From contig JASJOG010000333.1 of assembly GCA_030142905.1 (NCBI GenBank), positions 155,001 through 219,000 of the forward strand: a stretch of DNA of 64,000 bases. Direction: 5' to 3'. Each line of letters starts with the position of its first letter. The first letter of the stretch is position 1. Positions 23,202 to 32,672 of this stretch are shown here, piece after piece. This stretch comes from Heliopora coerulea (taxonomy: Eukaryota; Cnidaria; Anthozoa; Scleralcyonacea; Helioporidae). Below the pieces are notes generated by a model, which was not told where the DNA came from, did no database searches, and saw nothing but the letters and a program-made list of their open reading frames with translations. Made by a program: the position numbers and the translations under genes.

Positions 23202-23730
23202 GTAAGCATGCTTGTTTTACTCCATGTGTTCTCTCCCGATCCATCTAATCATAAACTAGTCCGATACTTGTCGAAATGTCGATTATTTATTTGGCTTCCT
23301 CCATTCGCGAGCTAGAACTATGCTGCAAACTATTAACTTATACTGTACTAATATTGGAGAATTGCATAACTAGTCACTTTTCTGTGAAAAGTAAAGGCTT
23401 CATGTAAATGAAATCAACTTGCAATTGACTAATGCTTAATACAATTATTCTGATCTGGACTAATTCGATATGATTCTGAGGAAACGGTTTGAACAAATAT
23501 TTTCTCATACTTATTCAATTTTTGATATGTATTTGGTTTTTGTCGGTATGTAAAGCTCTCTGAATGGCTTTTCTGTCGTTGATGGAGTATAATGATTAAT
23601 TATTAGTACGTAAATTGGTTACTTAGAAGACGAAGAGTTCAGTTTGAACTGGGATAATCAGATGGAATGGATAATTCATAATTTTACCAAACTTCAGATT
23701 CTAATTTGAACGCTTGCTTGATTTTGATAG

Positions 23731-24035
23731 AGAATCAAAACAAACAAAGACCACCAGATCGTATCCAACTACAAGAAATTGTTCTAATAGCAGAAAGAGT
23801 TCCCAGCAAGTGGCAGGAGTTAGGCAGCCTGACAAAGCTGTTTGAAGCTCATGAGATTGACGATATCGCTTGCTCTCGGTGTAATGAGAATGAAAGTCGG
23901 AAAGCTTTTAACATGCTTACCAAATACATTGAGAGAGGAGGCACCAGACAAAAGTTAGCTGATGCCCTTGAGAAACTCAAAATTTCCACTGTAGCCCAGA
24001 ATGTCTTGTCTGGACATTTTATCAGTGATCAATAA
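23731..24035 (+). CDS. Copy 1 exon 5: Death domain and stop
   Basis: The acceptor TTTTGATAG gives phase 1 continuity (a lysine codon spanning the junction). About 100 residues show the six-helix Death-domain pattern: LQEIVLIAERVPSKWQELG (helix 1 and the conserved tryptophan), LFEAHEIDDIACSRCNENES, KAFNMLTKYIERGGTRQKLA and DALEKLKISTVAQNVL. It ends ISDQ, then TAA. The typical ERGGTRxxLxxAL segment matches NLR- and ankyrin-associated Death domains of cnidarians and other invertebrates. Likely a homotypic adaptor surface in cell-death or NF-kB signalling (inference). Intact here and in copy 2. Confidence 0.88.
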
Positions 24036-24339
24036 ATTGATTTTAAATACTTAATATATTTTTGGAAGTATAATTTGATGTAAAAAGTCCTATAAGTGAT
24101 AGTAAGTTTCAGTAAAATATGACAACATTTACTCCAATCTCGGAACAAGCAAGTTAAACTGTGCACCTTAGAACAATCACCATCCAGTTATATAAACTGA
24201 GGTAATTTAACATTCGAGGTAATTCCACATCCTATTTTCAACATATATTAAATACAACATGTTTGTTTTGCTTTGAGGACAATTTTATCCATTCAATGTA
24301 TTAACTTTATTATATGGCTCAGCTTTGTTTGTTTTTTTT

Positions 24340-24460
24340 CGATCCGTGCGGAAAATTACACCTGACGATTGGTCGCTGATCGGTCCGATATTTTACCATA
24401 TTGGACTGCCAGGGCCAATACGGTTTTTGTTCCGGACAGATGAGTTTTGGGGGGAAAATC
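24340..24460. repeat. Short repeat with GGTCCGATATT / GTTCCGGAC words; inverted relative at 47.2 kb
   Basis: The word series CGGTTTTTGTTCCGGACAG followed by ATGAGTTTTGG is found, inverted and altered, at 47173-47220 (CAAAACTCATCGGTCCGGAA). It lies 3' of the gene in both segmental copies but in opposite orientation, so it is either a separate dispersed repeat or a local inversion. Confidence 0.5.
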
Positions 24461-24519
24461 TCCGAGTTTATTTTAATAAAATTTACGGAGAATTAAGTAT
24501 CATACGTTGAAAAATTTTG

Positions 24520-25515
24520 GATAATAAAATGTGCTGGAACACTTATGCAACTTTTTTTAAAGTAATAATTATGAAAAAGTACGATAAAGAATGGTCAACT
24601 TTTTGACACAAGAAGCAAAGCGAGCAAGTTACAACGACCTTTGAACATGTGAAAGTTTGGTGACATCGTGGGAGATATGTCGAGGTTCATCGAGCTCAAA
24701 CACTCAGAAAAATAATTTATGATGATTGGTCAAGTATTATGATTTATATTAAATTATGTATGTTTGTATGAATATTTATATTAATTTTGTCCTTCAGGGG
24801 CTGCGCAAAGTTAAACCCGAGTAAAAAGAGGATGTAAGAAAAACATTGGATTTATTCCTAATCTTACCGCTTGATATTTTACAGCAGCGTGTCAGGTTAA
24901 CCAAAAACATCTTCCATTTTCTTTTAGCTAGTATGAATACTTAGTAACCTTGTATATCCGGATCTATTAGCGCTAGCGAATTGATTAATCAGATTGTGTG
25001 AAGTTGTTGGACATTTATCGGATATGAATATACTAGGTATAGGACAGTTGGCGAAATTAACGCAGTTAAATCAATTTGAACATTCATCTAGTCCCAAAGT
25101 GCCAATGCGAATAACCAACCCCGCTACCGTAGTGGAGGTAACTGTCTTTATTCCTGGAAGGTTTTCCACCGATTTTCGCGTGCAAAAACTGTTTTTCATT
25201 TATTGTTTGAAACATATTACGCATGTCTCCTTCAGATGCTGGCAACGATTTGTGAAAACGTTGGTTCAAGTCGCATAACATTTCAATTTGTTGACTCAAA
25301 CATTATAGTGCAGCGGTGGAATACTTTGAAGATAATGAGTTAAAACAAACAATTAGGAAAAGCAATACTAGCACTTCTGTTATTTTCAAACTGAAATGTT
25401 TTACATGAATGCGTGGTGTTATATATCGGGACAACGATGTATGCGAGTTGAAATGAAAATTCAGACAACATTGTCTGTTCTTTGAATGGAAGACGGGTGG
25501 GTTGATTAAATTTTC
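24520..25515. other. Non-coding stretch
   Basis: AT-rich, with no recognised exon. The open frame at 24994-25278 has no domain that I recognise. Confidence 0.4.
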
Positions 25516-25519
25516 TGCT

Positions 25520-25622
25520 TTAACTTTCTCCCGGCAGCGTAAGACTTCAATTACTTCGCTCGAGCTAACGCCAGACGATTTTGCTACTCAAAGGGGGAGC
25601 TCCAGCCTCGAAAGAGTTGAAA
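25520..25622. repeat. TTAA-bordered miniature hairpin element, copy A
   Basis: It starts TTAACTTTCTCCCGGCAGCG and ends CTCGAAAGAGTTGAAA, giving near-complementary ends. Relatives with the same ends occur at 55352-55451 and 56240-56303. TTAA borders and short inverted ends suggest non-autonomous piggyBac-type elements. Confidence 0.55.
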
Positions 25623-26454
25623 GGATCAAAATCAGTGGAGTAACTAGGACATTTCTAGTGTCAGGGTGAGGCCTTGAGGGTTCTGGCTCAGAAAATTTGT
25701 GGGGCTAATATCTAGTACAGATTTTAAGGAATGTCTCTCAAACAACCAAATATGTCATCTTGGACACTTGAAATTGAGGAAATGTCCAACTTTATAGAGG
25801 TTAATGACGACATTACTCTACAAGTTGGGGTGACCTCAGGGAGTCTGGGTTCCTCTCAGGCCACCCGGTTAGTTACATCAGTGATCGCTATACAGTTTGT
25901 CATGACCTTCTTGCTGCTTCCTGATATAGAGCAACTTTGGTAAATTAATAAAGCATTCGTAGTTTAAGCATTTGGGTATTCTGGCTATAGATTTTTGTGA
26001 AATATCGATCTCCCTGCACACAACTAAAGTAAGATCTTTTCGGAAGATTTTACCGGAGAAATCATTAATATCTCCCACGTAGAGGAGGAGTTTTACTTCC
26101 TTGACAGAGGACCTGGAACCTCAATACCACCTCTGCCGCCTCCCTCAGGTGAGGGAACAATTGAATAATTTATTATTTCATTTGAAAAATTCAGGGTGAA
26201 AGATTTAAAGAATAAATAGCTTTGTTAACTGCATAGACATAGGAAGCGGGCGACCGTGAAGGCACACCCCCTTACAATATCTCCCCATAATAGTATTTGA
26301 TCAAGTTGGACTTAAAAAAAAGTCAGCAATGAATTAAACATTTGTAATTACTTGGACTGAAGTTAGCCAGAGGAACTCACTGATGAGGATTACCATGTTC
26401 AATCGATATACTTCATGAGGGACGCCGCTGCAACGTTTTGCCAGAAAGTTAAAG

Positions 26455-26625
26455 TTTCTGTTTACGATCTTTATATATTGTGTTAAAACTACTCTCAAAA
26501 TGCAGGAAATAGGGTTTCACTGCTTCACAAATCCAAAAATTTCCCGCCCAGCATGCTACCTCCCAATCATTCACCAGCTCAGAGGCCTGGGACCCAACTA
26601 ATCACTGAGGGGCACCAGGTTTTAT
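26455..26625 (+). repeat. Repeat block shared with 47885-48055
   Basis: The words CTCTCAAAATGC, CCCAGCATGCTA, AGAGGCCTGGGACCCAACTA and ATCACTGAGGGGCACCAG recur in the same order at 47.9-48.05 kb. The block lies downstream of both gene copies and probably marks the remote 3' part of the original duplicated unit, separated by unequal indels; a dispersed repeat is the alternative. Confidence 0.6.
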
Positions 26626-26629
26626 CATA

Positions 26630-27955
26630 TGGATATGCTACGTGGGCTTTGTCCAACTGACCCCAGTTTGTTAGTGCCCAGCCAACTTCAAGTCAACGTA
26701 CAGTTACCAAAAAATCTGGTACTTCCACTTTTCCTTAGTTTTGTTAATGCGCAAAAGTATCGTAAGTGGGGAAGAAGAGTTTATCTTCAGACCTTCAAAT
26801 TGGGCAGTGCACTGATTAGGCCCAGCGATGGAAGGGAAATCTCCTTCAGAGAAGAGCTGATGAAAAGTAATTTTTTGCTCCTCCCATCCACATGTCGTCA
26901 AGTTTCAAGGTCAATAAGTCGTTCACGTATGGTCAAAGGAGAAGTAGGTAGCAGATACAGTCACACGGAAAAATCCCTCATAAGTCATTAGGTAAGGTAT
27001 TTAATGGTGTTTGCCTTCTAGTCAAGGCTAACGTGAAGGTTTACTCAAATAAACCGGTTTTAAGAGTGTATTTTTAACTTTAAGAAGGGTCAGTGAACGT
27101 GATTGCTGTCCATTGGGATAATTGATTGTTCGAGAGTAATAAACAACTAAACTGATGGACCAAGTTATGGTTCGAAACTGCCCTTTCCTATCCAACAAAT
27201 GAGGTTTTCCACGAGAATTTTGTTTTTTCATGTCATATTAAGTGGAATAGTGACTTCTTGTTTGTTGGGGCTATGACAAAGGAATGCAATTATTTATAAG
27301 AAGTCGAATGGCTGCTAGGGAAACGAGAATTGAGCTCACATTACCGAGGAATCCTACACGAACTAAGTCGAAATCACCATTTTCCTTGTCTAGTTAGGAA
27401 TGTGGGGAGGTCTCGTACGGCGTGTAATAATCGATAGAGTTCAATTTTTATAAGTCATTAGGTGAGGTAATAATTCTGTAGCTGGTTTGTCCTTTGATTT
27501 GATTACCGTGAATCAAAGATGACGAATGACATCTCAACAATGGACAATTTTTAAACTATATTCCTGAATTTTACCGGTTAGAGAGGTTTTTATTTGATTT
27601 CTTGACCAGTTGTAAGCTTATGGCATAATTGAAGGATGAAGGTCCTTGATTGTGGCATAATTGTTATATAAATGGGGTGAAGCATAATATAAGTTTAAAT
27701 TCCATGATATTCAGTGATATACTTACCACTGTATAACAATGAAAACTGAATTTATGGATAATACTGTAAGGTTTATGGTCAGCAAATTGCTTTGATAAAA
27801 GCAATGTACAAATGTTAACACAAGGCTGGTTTCAAAGTTACAGATCAATATATACCTGCTGTTATATTGCCAAATCCCTCTATCTCCAGCACCTGCCATA
27901 TTCTTGTAAAGCAACCAAAGCATGAGGTGTTTCTATTTGACTGCAGTATAGAAAA
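26630..27955. other. Stretch without a recognised gene
   Basis: An open frame at 26629-26991 (plus) and shorter ones show no recognised domain. The word ATAAGTCATTAGGTRAGGTA appears twice (near 26980 and 27450). Nothing else is supported. Confidence 0.4.
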
Positions 27956-27965
27956 CTGACTTCAA

Positions 27966-29228
27966 TTAGCAGTGGGCTATATGTGGGTGATTTTCACTTT
28001 TTTGATGAGGGGTCAAAGGGGACATTTTCAAATCAATATTTAGAGTAACTTGGTATCAAAAACAACAATTTTGGTGACAAAAATCCAAAATTCAGGTTTC
28101 ACCATTCATAAATAGGTGTTTAAATCGAAAATAGCCAAAATCGACAAAAATCTAGCAGAAAGGAAGTGTTATGTGCTCTAGAATGTGTTATTATTTAATG
28201 TTTAAGGTTTTATTTAGATTATACTAATAAAATGGTGACTACAGCATTCTTCTCTTGTGTTTCCAATATGTTATTTAATTATTAAGCATTTAAAATCTCC
28301 AATATATTTACAAAATTTGATCAATTTTTCAGGGTTGTTACTTGTTCTACAGATATCAAAAAAAGAAAATAAATTAAGAAAAATAAATATTATGTTAACT
28401 TCTGTCATTCATAGATGGTGCACTCTCAAAATAATACCATAAGTAACATTCATCCTTGATTGTATCTTACTCCAACTAGGAGTGGGCTGTACAGGCAAAA
28501 AATATGAAATTCAAAAAGGAAATTTTTTCTTGTTTGCACATGATGTGAGAAACATGAAATGGTCAATTATTTTGATTTAAAGTGAAAATTCAGGTTTCAC
28601 CATCAAAAAGTTGTAAAATAACAATATTGGCAAATTAGCATAGAGAAATATCTGTCCTGGTCTGAGACTGTGAATGAGCTAACCAGTTCTATATATTAGA
28701 TCATATAATGAAATATCTTATATTTAGGTTAATTACATGATAGAGATAGCATTGATTGCATTTATATAATGACAGTTTAGTATGTTCCAAGAAAAATGTT
28801 AATAGAAATAGAGACGTGACCCGATCCACTGATGATGTATGACACCAGTTGTGCACATGTTAATGCAACTAATGATTACACCATACTCCCACACTGAATG
28901 TTAATTGTATTTATAAGTGCACATATCTGAGGTGGCATTTGATGACACTATCAGTCCTTTTATGTAGAAGTGTATGAGGTTGATATTTGAGGTCGGCATT
29001 TTCTTTGTCTTTTTATATTTAGTTCACTTCAGGTCATCATTTAGGTCAGCATATGTTGAATAGAATGCTGACCCTAGCATTGCATGTATATCTTTCTGGT
29101 GAAATTGGACACTGTGGACAGTTTGTTACAATGTTCAGCAGCAATACCATTGTTTTCATTCATGTTTTCCATTTGCTCTTAGTGACAGTTGGTTGTAGTA
29201 CAACCTGTATAGCCCACTCCTACTCCAA
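27966..29228. repeat. MITE-like element(s) with AGTGGGCTATAC terminal inverted repeats
   Basis: CTCCAACTAGGAGTGGGCTG at 28470 is matched in inverted orientation by GTATAGCCCACTCCTACTCC near 29208-29227, defining an element of about 760 bp with no coding capacity. A further end copy (GCAGTGGGCTATATGTGG) lies at 27969, and the word AATTCAGGTTTCACCAT recurs at about 28092 and 28585, so a related, partly deleted copy sits immediately 5'. No transposase was recognised. Confidence 0.6.
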
Positions 29229-29240
29229 TAAACCTCACAT

Positions 29241-29531
29241 TTAAAGTCTAAGCACACAGTCATAACCATTTTCCAGCCAGTCAGGTCTCTCCTTGACAAG
29301 AAAATGTTTGGGATTAGCCATAGTTAAATGATGGAGTATATCCTTAGTTAAGAAAGGGTTCTTGTACCTTGCTTTATGATAGAATTGTAAGAAAGGACCA
29401 CCAGCAATCCAATAATGTAATTTGGTGAAGTAAAAAGCTGCATAGTCTCCAAACTGGCAATAATTCAACTCTTTAAACATCTTTGCAGTGTACTGCCATC
29501 TGCTGCAGACACTGGAAACAAGTGTTTGCAT
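29241..29531 (-). CDS. Hypothetical open frame, 96 codons
   Basis: An ATG-initiated frame with protein-like composition, rich in aromatic residues (for example GDYAAFYFTKLHYWIAGG and ANPKHFLVKERPDWLENG). It starts close to the right end of the MITE-like element, and its first half is not obviously low complexity. I do not recognise the family. It could be an exon of a host gene or a fragment of a mobile-element protein. No promoter, splice partner or polyadenylation signal could be tied to it. Confidence 0.3.
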   Translation of the reverse strand: MQTLVSSVCSRWQYTAKMFKELNYCQFGDYAAFYFTKLHYWIAGGPFLQFYHKARYKNPFLTKDILHHLTMANPKHFLVKERPDWLENGYDCVLRL

Positions 29532-29751
29532 TAAACATTAACTGGTTACAATCCATTTTAAGGAGCAAGAGTACACTTGAGAACTTGATCCAGGTTAGTT
29601 CCATCGTAATAAAAAGATCAGAGCCCAGCTCAGAATTCTAAAGTGTATCGCCATAATGAAATAGGCAAGTCAAAAAGTTTTAAAACATGTTTACTGACGT
29701 TTCGTTGCCGCGTGCAACATCTTCAGAGTGTAGGTTTACAGGGATGAGAAA

Positions 29752-29754
<3 letters not shown>

Positions 29755-29792
<38 letters not shown>

Positions 29793-29812
29793 TATATATT
29801 ATATATATATGA
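29755..29812. repeat. (TA)n microsatellite inside the Penelope-like terminus
   Basis: Nearly pure TA dinucleotides with a few interruptions. The equivalent site in the other terminal copies (near 32210 and 34170) has only a short TATATATG, so the tract expanded here after the insertion. Confidence 0.9.
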
Positions 29813-29918
29813 ATCTATAATTACATATTGGAATAATTAGACGGCTAACCGATAGAAAACTGGGAGACGTGACAGGAAGTGACACGCATACGAAAGAGGA
29901 AAGCATTAAGCCTAGTTG

Positions 29919-30160
29919 CCATATAGTTGTAATTGTTGTAATTCCATCGGCGATAATCAGCGATGAGCCTTTACAACAATTACTACTATATGGAAACGCG
30001 TGTTGTAGTTGTTGTAATCCAATCGGCGATGAATCCGCGACTGTTGTAGAAGTTGAATCGAGTTCAACTTCTACAACAATTACAACAGTCGCCGATACGG
30101 TCAAATTTAATGGAAACGCTTTCTACAACAGTCGCCGATGAAAAGACGGCACATGACATG
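29919..30160. repeat. Nested palindromes with GTTGTAGAAGTTG and GTTGTAATTGTTG words
   Basis: Arms 29919-29941 and 29971-29993 are complementary over 23 nt with one mismatch. Arms 30043-30057 (GTTGTAGAAGTTGAA) and 30063-30077 are a perfect 15-bp palindrome with a 5-nt loop. CATCGGCGAT / AATCGGCGATGA words recur between them. The block lies directly 5' of the MADF start codon, so it could be the subterminal, protein-binding region of the element that carries the MADF gene (inference). Confidence 0.75.
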
Positions 30161-30327
30161 AGTAGCCAATCATAGCACACCTTCTGTTGCCATAGTAAAG
30201 TATCGCAATCACGAGACTCGCGTGGATTGATTCCATTTCCAAAGAGAAACCTTAAACTTGAATTTCGTGCAGAAGAAGGCTGACAAAAGACGATCTAAAC
30301 GACTCGAGATAAAAATGGGCGACTTAA

Positions 30328-31488
30328 CCCTATTTAACATGGCATATCGGTATGCCCTTATTTCACATGGAGGGGGGGGCTTTTTTGGCCCCCCCTAATT
30401 ATTTCGAGAACGGGAAATGGGAAATGGATGAAACTTTGGGATATGCTAGAAAAATATATTACTAGTCAAAAAACATCAAAATATCTACAAAAAATTTTTT
30501 TCAAGTGTCTTTGCTGGGGGTCCGTTCAAGTCTATATGAGGAATTTTTCAATGCATTCATTACATACGTAGCTTGCGTGCTTTGTGCATACTGTTTTTCG
30601 ACAGGATGGACAAGAATGCTTAGATTTGCCAAGTTTGTTCTTTTGTTCCTTGTAATGAGGCTTTCCCTTCAACTGTTCGATGCAGTAAAAGCATCTTTTT
30701 CGATCACTTGGAGCTTCAAGTGCTGCTGGTTGTTCGACGTCCTGTCACTTGTTGTAACTTTTGTAACTTTTCACACCTTTTTCAATACCTCAGATAAGTA
30801 GGGTTTCTAATCTGTTTTACACTTCTTTCTATACATCAAAATATCAATAATGGATTTAACTAACACTTTCATACAAAAGGGAAGCTTTGAAGATTTGTAT
30901 AAAAGAAACGTTTTGCCTGTGATTTGTATTCCACTAATTACTAATTACAGAATACCTGAAAGTAACTTATTGTGTTTACCCCCGAGACTGCATTTTCCAG
31001 TTGAAAAAGGCACACATAGAACTAAATTGAAGATGTAGTAATAAGTCAGTGTGATAAAAAATCAAAAAAGACATCAAAGTTTGAGAAAAACATTAGAATG
31101 TTTCAGTTCAAAAAATAACAACCGGAATTGAATTTTGCTCCCTGAAAAAAAATAAAAATGATGATTGCGCATTCAAATTGGTCTTAGATCTAAGATGTAA
31201 TTGGCAGGCAAAAAAAATTCAACATTATTGTCCAAAAAATCTAATCAGACGAAAATAAAATCAAAGATTGTAAAACCGCAAAAAGTGATTTTTCACCCCC
31301 TGGCGACAAAAGTGGAATTACCCCCGGAAAACGCGAAAATTTTTAAAACTTCTTTATAGCAAAATAACCGCAATAAAAAATATTAAAAGTCACAAAATTT
31401 CAGCCGAATTGGACAAGCGGTTCAAATTGTATGAAACAAAGTATAGGTGGGGGGGCCAAAAAAGCCCCCCCCCCCATGTGAAATAGGG
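30328..31488 (-). mobile_element. Internally deleted piggyBac element with TTAA target duplication
   Basis: TTAA at 30324-30327 and 31489-31492 border a 1161-bp element with inverted ends. The right end reads, inverted, CCCTATTTCACATGG, a run of G, then CTTTTTTGGCCCCCC. The left end has the same features at 30328-30390 but with about 28 extra bases (AACATGGCATATCGG...) inside. TTAA duplication, CCC-starting termini and the remnant of a piggyBac transposase C-terminus inside all agree on the family. The rest of the transposase is gone, so this copy could move only if supplied with transposase elsewhere. Confidence 0.9.
30532..30744 (-). pseudogene. piggyBac transposase C-terminal cysteine-rich domain remnant
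   Basis: The minus-strand frame from 30744 to the stop at 30532 encodes about 70 residues with SDRKRCFYCIEQLKGKPHY, HSCPSCRKTVCTKH and YVCNECIEKFLI. The Cys/His series CxxC ... H ... CxxC ... C ... H ... CxxC is the zinc-binding C-terminal domain by which piggyBac transposases contact their terminal DNA. An in-frame TGA lies directly upstream (30745-30747) and the catalytic DDD domain is absent. Confidence 0.88.
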
Positions 31489-31689
31489 TTAAACATCAGT
31501 GACGAAGAGTTCATGGACATTGTTAGAAACTATCCTGCTGTATATAAGTGGTCTTCAGTTGATTTCTGCGACAAAAATAAGAAGACCAATTCTTGGCGAG
31601 CCATTGCTGAGTCTTCAAAAATGGATGTTTCGAAAGCCATTTCGAGATATAATAGTATCCGCACCCAATTTTCAAGGTAATTGCTCGAA

Positions 31690-32116
31690 ATGTTTGTTGT
31701 GTAAATGTAGCGTGGTTGAAACAAATGCCTGGTTATCGCCCTCTGTTTGTAGAGTTTAGTATTGGAGAAAATGAAGGCAATGTGCATGCAGCACATTGAA
31801 TGATTGATTCTGTTTACCAGCTCAATCTCTTCATCAAATTGGCTCTTTAAGACTAGGATTAGGATTTGGATTGGGTTAGAATAGTGGGTAATGTTTAAGA
31901 ATGAAGTTTTAATTGAGGTACTATTGCCAGGAGGGTTTTCCTTCAAAAAAATCGTGACACGTGGTCGTGACATCTTTTGTGTCTGTGTACACGAAGTAAA
32001 TGCCATCAAATTGACTTCATCTGCATAAGTCTAGCTTGAATATTTTACAAGTGGAAACCTGATTTAGCTCTATTAATATCCTCTACAATTATTGCCCTCT
32101 ACATTCAATTGCCTTA
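31690..32116. other. Intron-like or element-derived sequence after the MADF exon
   Basis: No exon is recognised. It holds a TAGGATTAGGATTTGG patch near 31852. It ends where the second Penelope-like terminal copy starts (GGCAAGTCAAAAAG at about 32117). Confidence 0.4.
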
Positions 32117-32650
32117 GGCAAGTCAAAAAGTTTTAAAACATGTTTACTGACGTTTCGTTGCCGCGCGCAACATCTTCAGGGTTTAGGTTTACAGGGATGA
32201 GAAAAAACTATATATGTATGAATCTATAATTACATATTGGAATAACTAGACGGCTAACCAATAGAAAACTGGGAGACGTGACAGGAAGTGACACGCATAC
32301 GGAAGAGGAAAGCATTAGAATAGAGAAAGAGGTGTGGAAGAGATATTTTCGTTGAGAGACGGTTTGTATTTGGAAATAAGTAAACTCTCACGAATGAGGA
32401 GTTCAAAGTTAGAGGAAGACCTGCAGGAAGAAATAATGGAAAAATCGTTGGGAGAAATGGCGTGATTAGTCTGGCGAGTATGAGCCTGGATACTGGAAGT
32501 AGGAAACGAAGTGGTTGCTCGTTTCTTACCCGTCAAAGGCGAAACCCCCATGTGTTCTGAGATACGCGTGTGTAAGTGGCGCCTTGTTTGGCCCAAATAC
32601 AATGCTCCACAGCATTGACACGTATATTTGTAGACAACACGCGATCTCAT
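32117..32650 (-). mobile_element. Inverted Penelope-like terminal arm with GIY-YIG coding region
   Basis: This arm is a near-identical reverse-complement copy of 33735-34270. Its minus-strand frame (32315-32650) encodes the GIY-YIG endonuclease part with VVYKYTCQCCGALYLGQTRR and the same C-terminal tail (NENISSTPLSLF) as the plus-strand copy. It lacks the reverse transcriptase, so it is a 534-bp arm of a large inverted repeat whose loop is the reverse-transcriptase region. High similarity between arms indicates a recent origin or one replication event. Confidence 0.88.
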
Positions 32651-32672
32651 AAACGATTTCTGCCATCTCAAC

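Larger units (their letters stand above)
18973..24035 (+). pseudogene. Ankyrin - Roc-COR GTPase - Cys-rich - Death protein gene, copy 1 (GTPase domain deleted)
   Basis: Gene model by splice sites and phase: exons 18973-19541, 20636-21755, 21899-22207, 22811-22867, 23145-23201 and 23731-24035, with every junction in phase 1 and bordered by GT/AG. Domains in order are ankyrin repeats, Roc (Ras-like GTPase), COR, a Cys/His-rich region, two 19-codon linker cassettes and a Death domain. The order ankyrin-Roc-COR-Death matches the non-kinase part of DAPK1 and other ROCO proteins. Such proteins are cytosolic signalling scaffolds in which the GTPase gates Death-domain contacts; a role in innate immunity or cell death is inference. 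Exon 2 lacks about 0.8 kb relative to copy 2, which removes the middle and end of Roc and puts COR in another frame. A full-length product is therefore not expected, although the exons outside the lesion are open. Confidence 0.85.
17550..24160 (+). repeat. Segmental duplication, copy 1
   Basis: From CCAGTGTAATCATGAAACCC onward this segment aligns base by base with 39669-46905, in the same orientation. It includes the non-coding upstream region, all exons and introns of the ankyrin/Roc-COR/Death gene and some 3' flank (homology fades after about 24160). Divergence looks like a few percent in exons and more in introns, with several indels. A further matching block at 26455-26625 (against 47885-48055) suggests the original duplicated unit was longer. 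Confidence 0.92.
30315..31676 (+). pseudogene. MADF (Myb/SANT-like) domain exon, interrupted by a piggyBac insertion
   Basis: An ATG at 30315 opens a frame of four codons (M-G-D-L) that runs into TTAA. After the 1161-bp insertion and the second TTAA, the frame resumes at 31493 with NISDEEFMDIVRNYPAVYKW and continues SVDFCDKNKKTNSWRAIAES to RYNSIRTQF. It then reaches a probable donor (TTTCAAG|GTAATT) at about 31676/31677. The pattern of acidic start, LVR/YPxxY, DxKxKxxxW and IA followed by a final basic helix is the MADF DNA-binding domain. It is found in host transcription factors and as the second gene of PIF/Harbinger transposons. Downstream exons were not identified. The reading frame is in phase across the insertion if one TTAA is counted, so the gene was open before the piggyBac landed. 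Confidence 0.8.
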
